From assembly GCA_964019335.1 (NCBI GenBank), contig OZ025687.1, positions 62,001 through 126,000 of the forward strand: 64,000 bases of DNA. Reading direction: 5' to 3'. A program made the position numbers and the translations under genes. Below the pieces are notes generated by a model that worked only from the letters and a program-made list of their open reading frames with translations, did no database searches and was not told where the DNA came from. This DNA comes from Diplonema japonicum (lineage: Eukaryota > Euglenozoa > Diplonemea > Diplonemida > Diplonemidae). Positions 43,058 to 50,914 of the stretch are shown in pieces; positions within the stretch are counted from its first letter, which is position 1; each line of letters starts with the position of its first letter.

Positions 43058-45388
43058 TCAATTGAACTCGGTGTCGATGTCCTGGACAGCCAGGGGGGCG
43101 ACCATCGGGGTTAGCTGCTGCTGCACAGGTGTCCCGCCAGCTGCCGCGGCACAAAGGGGGGTGCTGTTGGGCATGATCATCGGCGTCATCTCCCTGCCTA
43201 TTCCAGCGGTGGGGACAAGGGCACCTGAGGCCGCTTTCTTGTTGCCCGGCTCGTCCTCGCACTTCCTCTTCCCGCCTGTCTTCCTTGCCGCTTTCGCCTG
43301 TGCCTGCATCTCCTTTTGGATTGAGCCCACCGCCTGTGCGAGGTTGTTCACCGCAGAAGCAATCACGTCCAATTGCTCCAGACGTGCAGCCATCACTCCC
43401 ATCTGCTCGCTCAGCGTTTGCACGTTCTGTTGCACGGACATCAACAGGTTGGCCGTCGACGCGTTCTTCCTCTCCATGTCGACGAGCCGGGCCTCCATGG
43501 TCTTCCTCTCCTGTTCGTTCTCCAGTTCCATCCTTCGCGCCCATTCCACGAACTGGTCGGTGGATGCGGTACCGGAGGTCGCAGATGGCGGTGCCGACGC
43601 CGGCGCCTGCATCACCGGTGTCGTCTGCGGTTTGCAGAAATGCGTCGACTGCCCAGACTGCTGCGCTTGCCCAGGCTGCTGTGTCTCGGTCGCTTGTGGT
43701 TGAGGTTGAACTCCCGGTTGGGGTGCTGCAGTTGGATTCGGTGCTGGCCCAGCTTGTCTTCCCCACACGGCGTTCGGCGGCAAGGTGAAGACCGGCGTGT
43801 TCTTCACCTCCTTCTTCTTCTTATTCTTGCCCACCCTCAGCAGGTCCCCTTCCATCGGCTGGATGGCCCACCTCACTCCCTGGACTGTCAACACCAAGCT
43901 CCTTGGTTCGGTCGTCGCAGTCACCACCCACGTCTGTCTGCCACCATGCCTGTGCAGCTTCTTCCTCACCGTTGCTGGCCACCCGGAACGGCTCAGCTTG
44001 CCCTCGAGCTCCAGCCCGTTCATTGCTACCGGGACTCCCTGCACCTCGTAGTGGGCACCCTCCAGCAGGTCTACGGCGGTCGCTGTTGTCTTCAGATCTG
44101 CATGGCGGTCCTTGAGGATCTGCCTTGCGGTGTTGAGTCCGTCCTTTGGCACCCGAACGCCGTACGTGACAGTCTTGCTCGATTTTTTCAGGGTCAAACC
44201 CCATCCGCCGATGTCATTCTTCATCTTCAGGGCAACCTTCAGAGCCGTGTTCTCCAGCCAGATCACTGGCAGCAGGTCACGCGCCTCCCAAGGCTGCCTG
44301 ACGAAAACGCCGTCCTCTCCGCTGCGCGTTAGGATCGCCTTAACGTCTTCCTTCTTTACCGTGATCGGTATTTCTAAAATACCGTCCTTCTTTCTGCCCC
44401 TCTTAGCGAGGTACCTCCCTGCGCGTTCTCTCAGCCATGCCAGCAGACGCGGCCGAGCTTTCTCGGCGTCCTGCGTCGTCTGCGCCAGGAGAAAAAGCTC
44501 TGCAGTGCACGTGGGCTCAGGCTCCTTCTCCTCCGTCTCCTCCATGTCCTCGACAGTCTCGCTAGTGGGCATTGCCGGGTCGCCGTGCCTTGCCGTCACG
44601 TACAGGCGCCTGTACGTCTTGCCACGTCCCTCGTTTGTCACCAGGAGGACCTCCGCCATCTTACCGCAGAAGTAGGGTAATCGTCCCCAGGAAACCACCG
44701 TCGCCGCTGCCGTCCCCTTCAGCCACTCTGCCGCCTGTCGCTCATCACCCTGCGGCACCAGGTACACCGCGCGCTCTTGCACCGTCTCCGGGCCCTGCCA
44801 CTCCTGCACGTGGACCTGCCACTCATCTCCATCGAGGCACCCCTCGACGGGCTTGCGTACTTCTTTCTTCTCGGGCTTCGAACCACCCTTGGCCACGCTG
44901 CGTAGAGGAATGGGGTATCTCGGCCTCGGCTCATACTCATCTGCGTCCGGCTTCCTCGCTCCTTCCTCCCTGCTGAGACACACGTAGTGGTCTCTCACAT
45001 ACCCTAGCCACAGCTCCTGTGTGGTCACCATCCCACCCACCGGCCTGGAGGTGGTGCACACCAGGCGGTCGTCCTGGACCGCGTACACACAGATCACGCG
45101 GCCCATGGCTCGCGCCAGGGCATTCACCGCCATCCGGTCTCCCCACGTCCCCGGAAGAGCCACCAGCCGCTGGTACTCCTTCCACGCCCCCTCCGGGTCC
45201 TCTCCAATCATGAAGGACGAGAAGTCCTTCGTCGCCAGGTCTGCCGCCACTGCCTCCCTTAGGGCAGCGGCCCCGTCTCGCGCTCCGTGCACCGCGTATG
45301 AGGCTGCCTCATACAAGCAGTCTCCCGGCCTCCTCCCCACGTCTTGGACCTTCCAGCCCATCCCCAGCCTGCCGGCTAGGTCGCCCAC
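43058..45388 (-). CDS. LINE family A ORF1 with N-terminal OTU-like cysteine protease domain
   Basis: About 776 codons. The first codon of this open stretch is GTG. An ATG-initiated MPPKGRGGASTRAVPGQ frame just upstream (ATG about 45501) runs in another phase and stops at about 45376, so an indel, perhaps in the G-run near 45422, separates them. Residues 20-145 look like an OTU fold: catalytic-Cys block GDCLYEAASYAVHG, LREAVAADLATKDFSSFM, GTWGDRMAVNALARAMGRVI, and catalytic-His block YVRDHYVCLS. The middle carries no recognised domain. A Pro/Gln/Ala-rich linker and a coiled coil (ELENEQERKTMEARLVDMER ... QTLSEQMGVMAARLEQL) follow. It ends TEFN then TGA at 43058-43060, in the same frame as ORF2. 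OTU proteases cleave ubiquitin chains; their role in an ORF1 is inference. Confidence 0.8.
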   Translation of the reverse strand: MGDLAGRLGMGWKVQDVGRRPGDCLYEAASYAVHGARDGAAALREAVAADLATKDFSSFMIGEDPEGAWKEYQRLVALPGTWGDRMAVNALARAMGRVICVYAVQDDRLVCTTSRPVGGMVTTQELWLGYVRDHYVCLSREEGARKPDADEYEPRPRYPIPLRSVAKGGSKPEKKEVRKPVEGCLDGDEWQVHVQEWQGPETVQERAVYLVPQGDERQAAEWLKGTAAATVVSWGRLPYFCGKMAEVLLVTNEGRGKTYRRLYVTARHGDPAMPTSETVEDMEETEEKEPEPTCTAELFLLAQTTQDAEKARPRLLAWLRERAGRYLAKRGRKKDGILEIPITVKKEDVKAILTRSGEDGVFVRQPWEARDLLPVIWLENTALKVALKMKNDIGGWGLTLKKSSKTVTYGVRVPKDGLNTARQILKDRHADLKTTATAVDLLEGAHYEVQGVPVAMNGLELEGKLSRSGWPATVRKKLHRHGGRQTWVVTATTEPRSLVLTVQGVRWAIQPMEGDLLRVGKNKKKKEVKNTPVFTLPPNAVWGRQAGPAPNPTAAPQPGVQPQPQATETQQPGQAQQSGQSTHFCKPQTTPVMQAPASAPPSATSGTASTDQFVEWARRMELENEQERKTMEARLVDMERKNASTANLLMSVQQNVQTLSEQMGVMAARLEQLDVIASAVNNLAQAVGSIQKEMQAQAKAARKTGGKRKCEDEPGNKKAASGALVPTAGIGREMTPMIMPNSTPLCAAAAGGTPVQQQLTPMVAPLAVQDIDTEFN

Positions 45389-45528
45389 CGCTTCTCCTTG
45401 CCTGGTGGATTCGCCAGACCCCCCTTTTGGCCAGGATGTTGGCAGGTTTGCCCAGGAACCGCCCTCGTGGAGGCTCCACCTCGGCCTTTTGGTGGCATTT
45501 TGTCTTCGCGACTTTTGATGTTAAAAAC

Positions 45529-45605
45529 CCGAAACCCAGTGTTCCCTGGTAAAAAAAATAATTCTACCCGAAACCCAGTGTTCCCTGGAAAAAAAATAAT
45601 TCTAC
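45529..45605 (-). repeat. Two tandem 38-39-bp repeats in the LINE 5' leader
   Basis: Units at 45529-45567 and 45568-45605, each beginning CCGAAACCCAGTGTTCCCTG and ending AATAATTCTA on the plus strand. They lie just upstream of LINE ORF1 and could be 5' promoter repeats (monomers), as seen in some LINEs (inference). Confidence 0.85.
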
Positions 45606-45672
45606 TTTTTCTTGTCAAAAAAAAGGGAGGGAATGATGAAATGAAGTAATCTGAAATTATCGCACCCCCTTA

Positions 45673-45772
45673 GGGCTATGTTGGTAAAGAAAACACGTTT
45701 CCAAGCTTTCTTTTGAAAATAAGGAAACGAAAACAACGAAAACGTATCCCGTTTTCCTACCAAACATAGCCC
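45673..45772. mobile_element. MITE-like inverted-repeat element (about 100 bp)
   Basis: The left end GGGCTATGTTGGTAAAGAAA and the reverse complement of the right end, GGGCTATGTTTGGTAGGAAA, are near-identical. Further out-of-phase pairing extends to ACGTTT. The interior has no coding capacity. The right end abuts a 24-nt poly-C tract (45770-45793), so target-site duplications cannot be judged. Confidence 0.6.
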
Positions 45773-45907
45773 CCCCCCCCCCCCCCCCCCCCTCTTTTTT
45801 CTTCTTTCTTCTCTTTTATGCGGTACTTTACAATATGCGTGGCGGGAGAAAGTTAGTGCTTAACATTTTGTGACACACGGCGGGGGAAAAAAAAAGAAGA
45901 AAAAAAA

Positions 45908-46016
45908 AATATATGAGTTAAAGGAGGCCGGTGTTGGCGGCGCCCTGTGAAAAAAAAAAAAAAAAAACATATATATATGAGTTGAAGGAAGTCTTTGTGG
46001 GACGCCCTTGTTCTCC
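45908..46016 (-). mobile_element. Two short LINE family B 3' termini
   Basis: Plus-strand ATATATGAGTTAAAGGAGGC (about 45909) and ATATATATGAGTTGAAGGAA with GTCTTTGTGGGACGCCC (about 45967-46011) repeat the 3' end of the family B element at 34003. Each is preceded on the left by an A-run. They appear to be two severely 5'-truncated insertions in tandem. Confidence 0.65.
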
Positions 46017-46230
46017 TAAATCTCCTAAAAATTAAACACAAGTTTTTTTTCTTTCTTTTTTTTTTTTCTGAAAAACTTTAACAAAAGTGAACCTTTGGAC
46101 ATTTCCTTTTCGATTTTTCCCTGTGTTGCCCCCTGGATTTCACTTACTGAGGAGACTATGGTTTTTAGGCGGGACACTTTACGGATCTGAAGGGTGAATA
46201 AATAAATAAATACATAAAAACTAAAGTAAT

Positions 46231-46886
46231 TCAAGTGCCCCCCACGCTGGATGCTGTGGAAAGTGCGCCTGAGCACCCGGCACCCGCCCGTGGGACGAGT
46301 GAGTTGGCACCTGTGCTATCGGTGACACCGTCCTAGTTTGTTTTATTTTTTTGTTTTGTTTTCCCCACTACTATCATACGTTGAGACTAAAATCGGTAAA
46401 CATGTTACCAGAGTTATCCATTTCCACAACAGCAACGGGCGGGCGGTCACCTTCACTAGACATGTCCGATAAACTATCATCTGGGTCAGGCAGGTTCTCT
46501 AACCTTGTCCCAGACATCCACACCTCAGTGGACATGATCTTAGCAGGGGTCAAGTACTTCTTCTTGTTGCAAAATGACCCGGAGGATAAGCTGGACCCGG
46601 CGGATTCTTTCCTGTCAAAGTCGGACGTGTCACTCGCCATGATCTTTTCCCTGATGTCCTTGGCCCCCTTGGGATGTTTCGGGGTTGACAAGACGCTCCC
46701 CTCATTGTCCGGTTTCTCCACCGGCTTCGCCTTCTTCTTCTTCTTTTTCTTTTTCTTCTTCTTCTTCGCCTTCGTATCAATATCCGTTCTCTTGCTCTCG
46801 AACTCCTTGTTGTTTACCAAATCGGTGAACTCCCCCTTCACGGGCTTTTGTTCATGTTGTTTACTTAACGATGCTGAACAGCCCAT
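46231..46886 (-). CDS. Predicted N-myristoylated/palmitoylated Ser/Lys-rich protein (202 aa)
   Basis: Exon 1 is 46380..46886 and exon 2 is 46231..46332, with a 47-nt intron 46333..46379 (GTATGATAG...AACTAG). The exon sum is 609 nt. The N-terminus MGCSASLSKQ fits the N-myristoylation consensus (Gly2, Ser at 6) with Cys3 as palmitoylation candidate, so it is probably on the inner face of a membrane. A (AAG)n microsatellite gives a run of 12 Lys at about residues 41-52. Acidic Ser-rich motifs follow (SGTRLENLPDPDDSLSDMSS). The second exon adds NDGVTDSTGANSLVPRAGAG and ends SSVGGT. No family recognised. The model rests on the GTATG donor and the open 34-codon second exon. Confidence 0.65.
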
Positions 46887-47018
46887 ACCCAGACATGAGG
46901 CAACAGTCTCCTGTGCTGTGGGTTATGAGTAGAAAGAACAAAAAAAAAAGGCTAGAAAAGAAAAGAAAGTGGTTTAAGAAGAGGTGTAAAGGAGAAGATA
47001 AAAACAAAGATACTATTA

Positions 47019-48308
47019 TTACCGCCGCTTCTTAGACTCCCCTACCGTTGCCATCAACGCAGACCGCTGTGCGATGTCTTTGTGGTAAAGGTTGAGGGTC
47101 CGCACCAGCTGCTGCATAGGGCGTATAGTGCACATGGTGACCAGCACGGAAACAATGACGACAGCAATGATGATGATGATGGTGATGGTGAGGAGCTTGG
47201 TGCGCTCTGTGGAGATGGTCGCGAAGAGGTCAGACTCGGGGATGAGCAAGCACGCCACCCACGACAAGCCATACCCATCAGTAATGTCTGAAGTGTCAAT
47301 AAAGTACACGACCCCATCAAGGGTCACGGTGTCGCGGTACGACGATGGCAGGTCTTTGAAGGACCCGAACTTGCCCAGCAGCGCGAAAGCAGCCGCCTTG
47401 ACAGGTTTAATCGGCGTGTTCGTGATGGTGTATCTCTCAACGTAGCTGCCGATCCTCTTGTAAGATGGTATCGAGTAGCTGCTGGCGACTATGGCACCCG
47501 TCCGCTCGAACAGGAACAGATCGCTTTTGGGCGTCGGACGGCTTTCTTGTAAAAAGAGCGACACCTTGTCCAAAGTGTGGTCGGAGGCCACAACGCCTAC
47601 CCAGTCCGAGGGAGCCGCGGAATACCCCAACTTGGCAACTGCTGTGACCGCCATCGTCCCGTCGACAGAGGTGTAAACGTCAGTCCAATTCTTCTGCCCC
47701 GGTTCGTAAAAAGCGGCCTGTCGGTACCAATCTCGTTTTGTGGGATCGTAGCCTAGGACCTCCTTCGTCGTCGCGAGCTGTGTGTTGTCCGTTGTGTTCC
47801 GTAGATGGATCTTCAGTGATTTCTCGTTTGGGGAGATCCTTTCCCATGAGTACATGGTGTCTGACTCCACGGACTCGTACAGAAGGATCAGGCCGTTCTG
47901 GTTCGCCACGTAGATAAGAGATGCAGCGTTGCGTGTCGCCTTAAGCTGCGCGGTGAGGTCGTGGAACAGATGGTCGGTGGTCTTTTTATAGTTGCTGAAG
48001 TTTTTGTTCGGGTTGAACGCTGTTTGCAGCGCGCCCCTCTCCCACTCTTCCACAGCAGTGTCGCACCACACTAATGGCCACATCATGAATTCCGTGATCT
48101 GCGTCTCTAAGTTGTTCAAAGCAACATCTCGTATCTTATGCGAAATGCTCACTCCGCACGTCTTCACCTTGTCAATACCTTCCCATCCCAATACCACCCC
48201 CACACCCAATACAAACAGCGATGGCACCAAGAACAGCAGTCTTATCTGCAGGACCAGCGTGTTGACCCTGTCCGTCGTCTTCGATGTCGTTGCTGACAGC
48301 TTCGTCAT
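47019..48308 (-). CDS. Double-Cache (dCache) transmembrane sensor without a catalytic output (429 aa)
   Basis: Single exon. Start ATG 48306-48308, stop TAA 47019. An N-terminal cytosolic stub is followed by TM1 (LLFLVPSLFVLGVGVVLGW), then about 320 extracellular residues of dCache_1 type. These include the characteristic DPTKRDWYRQAAFYEPGQKN followed by WTDVYTSVDGTMAVTAVAKL, and later SWVACLLIPESDLF. TM2 (LLTITIIIIIAVVIVSVLV) and a HAMP-like IRPMQQLVRTLNLYHKDIAQ follow. The protein then ends ATVGESKKRR. Cache domains bind small ligands. No kinase, cyclase or other output domain is present, so signalling would need a partner. The adjacent coiled-coil gene (start 49780, same direction, 70 bp away) is a candidate. 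Confidence 0.88.
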   Translation of the reverse strand: MTKLSATTSKTTDRVNTLVLQIRLLFLVPSLFVLGVGVVLGWEGIDKVKTCGVSISHKIRDVALNNLETQITEFMMWPLVWCDTAVEEWERGALQTAFNPNKNFSNYKKTTDHLFHDLTAQLKATRNAASLIYVANQNGLILLYESVESDTMYSWERISPNEKSLKIHLRNTTDNTQLATTKEVLGYDPTKRDWYRQAAFYEPGQKNWTDVYTSVDGTMAVTAVAKLGYSAAPSDWVGVVASDHTLDKVSLFLQESRPTPKSDLFLFERTGAIVASSYSIPSYKRIGSYVERYTITNTPIKPVKAAAFALLGKFGSFKDLPSSYRDTVTLDGVVYFIDTSDITDGYGLSWVACLLIPESDLFATISTERTKLLTITIIIIIAVVIVSVLVTMCTIRPMQQLVRTLNLYHKDIAQRSALMATVGESKKRR

Positions 48309-48377
48309 TCTAAATGTGTAAATCTGCGTGCAGGGTCAAAAGGGAAACCCGCTTGACGATATAAGCTATTGCGTATA

Positions 48378-49780
48378 TTAAGCAGTGCCGCTCTCTAAGC
48401 TGTGTATCCTTTTGTACAGGACAACTTTCTCCATGTCGGTGACGCGCTTGATCTCGTTGATTTGCTCGATGTGGCGCCGCTGCATGGCCTCGACTTCTTC
48501 ATTGGCCAAACGCAGCTTTATCGTAAACGCATCCCGCATGGAGCGCAGCTCGTCGCTGAGGAAAGAGTCGATGTCCTCGCAATCTTTGGTGTCGACAATG
48601 TGCTGCAGGCGGAGCTTCGCGTCGTTGGCAGAGTTTAGATCGCTTGTCATCTGCAGGAGCTGCCTGCCCTCGGAAGCCCGCCGCCCTAGAGACGCCTCCA
48701 CCATGTCGATGCGCTTGTCCCGCTCTTCAAGCTGTTGCTCGAGCTGCTTGCACTTCTGGGACAGCTTGTTGGTTCTGTCCTGAGTCTCTACCGCCAGGTT
48801 CACGCCCTCTGCCATGGTGTCTGACAACTTCCGGATCCTTTTCTCTGTACCATCGAGGACGCCTCTGTACTCGTGCAACATCTTCAGGTTGTCGTTCAGA
48901 TCCAACGCTATCTCCGTTGCGAGCTTCTCGACGTCCCTGCTGCACAGCGTTGGGTACTGCTCGTTGATCAGTAGGCGCACCTCACGCTCAGTTATTAGAG
49001 ACGCGCGCTTATCCTCCATGTTGGGGGCGGCGCTTTCAGTACTGCGTGATGTGCCCAATGCCTTGCGTGAGGCTGTGCCACTGAAGAGCCGGTGCAATCC
49101 TGACGACGGGAGTGCATCAGCATCCACAGAAGCCTCCTGTGCATTGTTCAGCCTCGAAGTCAACACATGCACGTTCCGTGTTTCTTCTGCCAATGAGAGT
49201 GAAAGCCTTGCCACCTTGTCGCTGGTTCTTCTTTGTTCCTCACTCATGTCATTCAGTTCCTTCCTCAGTTTTCCTATGTCTTGCACTCTTCGGGTGCTCA
49301 CCTTCCTCTCTTCTTCCAGCTCAGTCTCCACTTCTCGCTGCTTCCGCAGGCCGTCTTCCAACGCTGCAGATTTAAGCACTAAATTCTTCTCAAGCTGTTG
49401 TGAGTTTCTTTTTTTTTTTTTAGTGCAGTACTGCATACGTTTTGTATTTGATGCTGCAAGCGGTGTAGTAGCTCTACCTTGCCGCGTGCTTGCAACGTTT
49501 CTTGCATGTTTTCCGCCGCCTCAACCGGATACAGGGGTGTCCCTTCTAAAGGGTCTTTGAACACCGTTCCATCCCCTTTGCTGGTGCACGCTGTGGTTTT
49601 CATAAGCTGCATTATGCTTGTCAGCAGTGCTTCTGTCAAGACCAGCCTTGTTTCAAGAGGGTCACGGTTTCCTCGCATCTGCCTGTCGAGCCACGTGCCC
49701 ATCCCCACCGGTGCGTCAGGCCGCATAGCATGGAGTTTCAAGATGTCATTTTTAACTTGTGTGATCCAATCCGCAGACAT
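48378..49780 (-). CDS. Coiled-coil protein (452 aa)
   Basis: Exon 1 is 49439..49780 and exon 2 is 48378..49394, with a 44-nt intron 49395..49438 (GTATGCAG...CAACAG). The start ATG 49778-49780 gives MSADWITQVKNDILKLHAMR and a globular N-terminal part of about 100 residues. Heptad coiled coil follows (LEDGLRKQREVETELEEERK and after), broken by a Ser-rich linker (GLHRLFSGTASRKALGTSRS). A second coiled coil runs to the end, DMEKVVLYKRIHSLESGTA. A TTACACA motif precedes the ATG. No known family; probably a structural or scaffold protein. Confidence 0.75.
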
Positions 49781-49823
49781 CTGGGTGTGTAACCACTCGG
49801 CATGCTAGACAGAAGAAAGTTAT

Positions 49824-50762
49824 TTAGTGAAACAACGGTGTGACATGCAGTAGGTATGCATCACCAATGTTGTCAAGCACCGGAAGGTGCCGCCAGAGGT
49901 ATTCAGAGCCGGTGGTGACTCTGCGGAAGCGGAGGACACCTCCTTCAAGGTGGTACTTTAGGCATGCTGTCACATTGCTTGTGCTGGGCAGCATGATGAC
50001 GGCTTGAGACCTTCTTGAGAGATGTGTTGCAAGTGCGTCGAAAAAGCGACAGTCCTGCATAGAAGGCGACGTTGCAAGGACAAGGTCATACGGGCCAAGA
50101 GCGTTGATGCCGTGCTTCGTCGTGGCATTGGCAAAAAGCCAGTCATAGTGTGCAGTGAAGATGTGGAGGGGTGTCCTGTCCTGCAAGGTGCTTTGCATCG
50201 CGGCTACCGTTGATCGCTTGGTGGCAGTTGCCACAACCCTTGCGCCTCTTCGTGCTAAAGACGTCGCGAGAAAGGTGTTCTCAGCAGAGAGTTCCAAAAC
50301 TCTTCTGTGCTCCCATGCGCTCCGTCTTCCTCCCCCCACCATCCATTTTGCTTCGCCTACATATCTCGACATCACCACCTCTGCACATATTTCTCTGTAA
50401 TCCCCTACAATTACATCCCCCTCTACGTACCCGTACCCACGCCCGTGCTCCAACACCCCATCTTCGTTGCTTTCGTCTAGCTCCAAGCCTTTCCCAACAG
50501 CCAACCCCTCTCCCACCCAGAACACCAACCCAATCACTGCAGCAGGCAACACACAGGACAGCCCCTTATAAATCTTAGCTATCTCAATGTGCGTACTTTC
50601 GTCCTCTCGAGTTTGCATATTTAGTATGTCAGCATGAAGTTTGTCCTGCATGGCGTGGGACTGGTAATGGAATCGAAGGGAAACTAAAGAGTCGGTACCG
50701 GTAGCAAATTCTGAGGCGAAAACTGCGTACAAGAATAAAACATGTAAAAGACAGCCCCACAT
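49824..50762 (-). CDS. Methyltransferase-like protein with signal sequence (312 aa)
   Basis: Single exon. Start ATG 50760-50762. A signal peptide or anchor (MWGCLLHVLFLYAVFASEF) is followed by a luminal or extracellular stretch, a second hydrophobic segment (GLSCVLPAAVIGLVFWV), and then a Rossmann-like region. That region has RVLELSAENTFLATSLARRG with ARVVATATKRSTVAAMQS, ALGPYDLVLATSPSMQDCRF, and FFDALATHLSRRSQAVIMLP. This resembles the METTL21/methyltransferase-16 fold. However, the SAM-binding loop lacks the usual GxGxG (ELSAENT instead), so catalytic activity is doubtful. The family call is tentative. Confidence 0.6.
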   Translation of the reverse strand: MWGCLLHVLFLYAVFASEFATGTDSLVSLRFHYQSHAMQDKLHADILNMQTREDESTHIEIAKIYKGLSCVLPAAVIGLVFWVGEGLAVGKGLELDESNEDGVLEHGRGYGYVEGDVIVGDYREICAEVVMSRYVGEAKWMVGGGRRSAWEHRRVLELSAENTFLATSLARRGARVVATATKRSTVAAMQSTLQDRTPLHIFTAHYDWLFANATTKHGINALGPYDLVLATSPSMQDCRFFDALATHLSRRSQAVIMLPSTSNVTACLKYHLEGGVLRFRRVTTGSEYLWRHLPVLDNIGDAYLLHVTPLFH

Positions 50763-50914
50763 GAGGACAGCGGAACTGGCCCGGGTAGAATCATAACCCG
50801 TAAAAATGTTGCCAACGTTCTCCTAATGTTTAGACAAATCGAAGACTCATGCTCGCGCAACGCAGTGCTTGTGTGCTAGGCAGTTCCCACCCTGTATGTA
50901 AACCGAAGGCTGGA

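Larger units (their letters stand above)
38885..45620 (-). mobile_element. Non-LTR retrotransposon (LINE family A), nearly full length, inactive copy
   Basis: About 6.7 kb on the minus strand. From 5' to 3': a leader with two 38-39-bp tandem repeats, ORF1 (OTU-like domain, Pro/Gln-rich linker, coiled coil), ORF2 (APE endonuclease, reverse transcriptase, CCHC finger), a C-terminal module now out of frame, and a 3' end marked AAACTCGATAAAATTTCAG (plus strand). The same 3' end is found at 11530 and 63569. Frame breaks at about 39.55 kb and near 45.39 kb make this copy defective. The GC-rich coding body contrasts with the homopolymer-rich surroundings. Confidence 0.9.
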
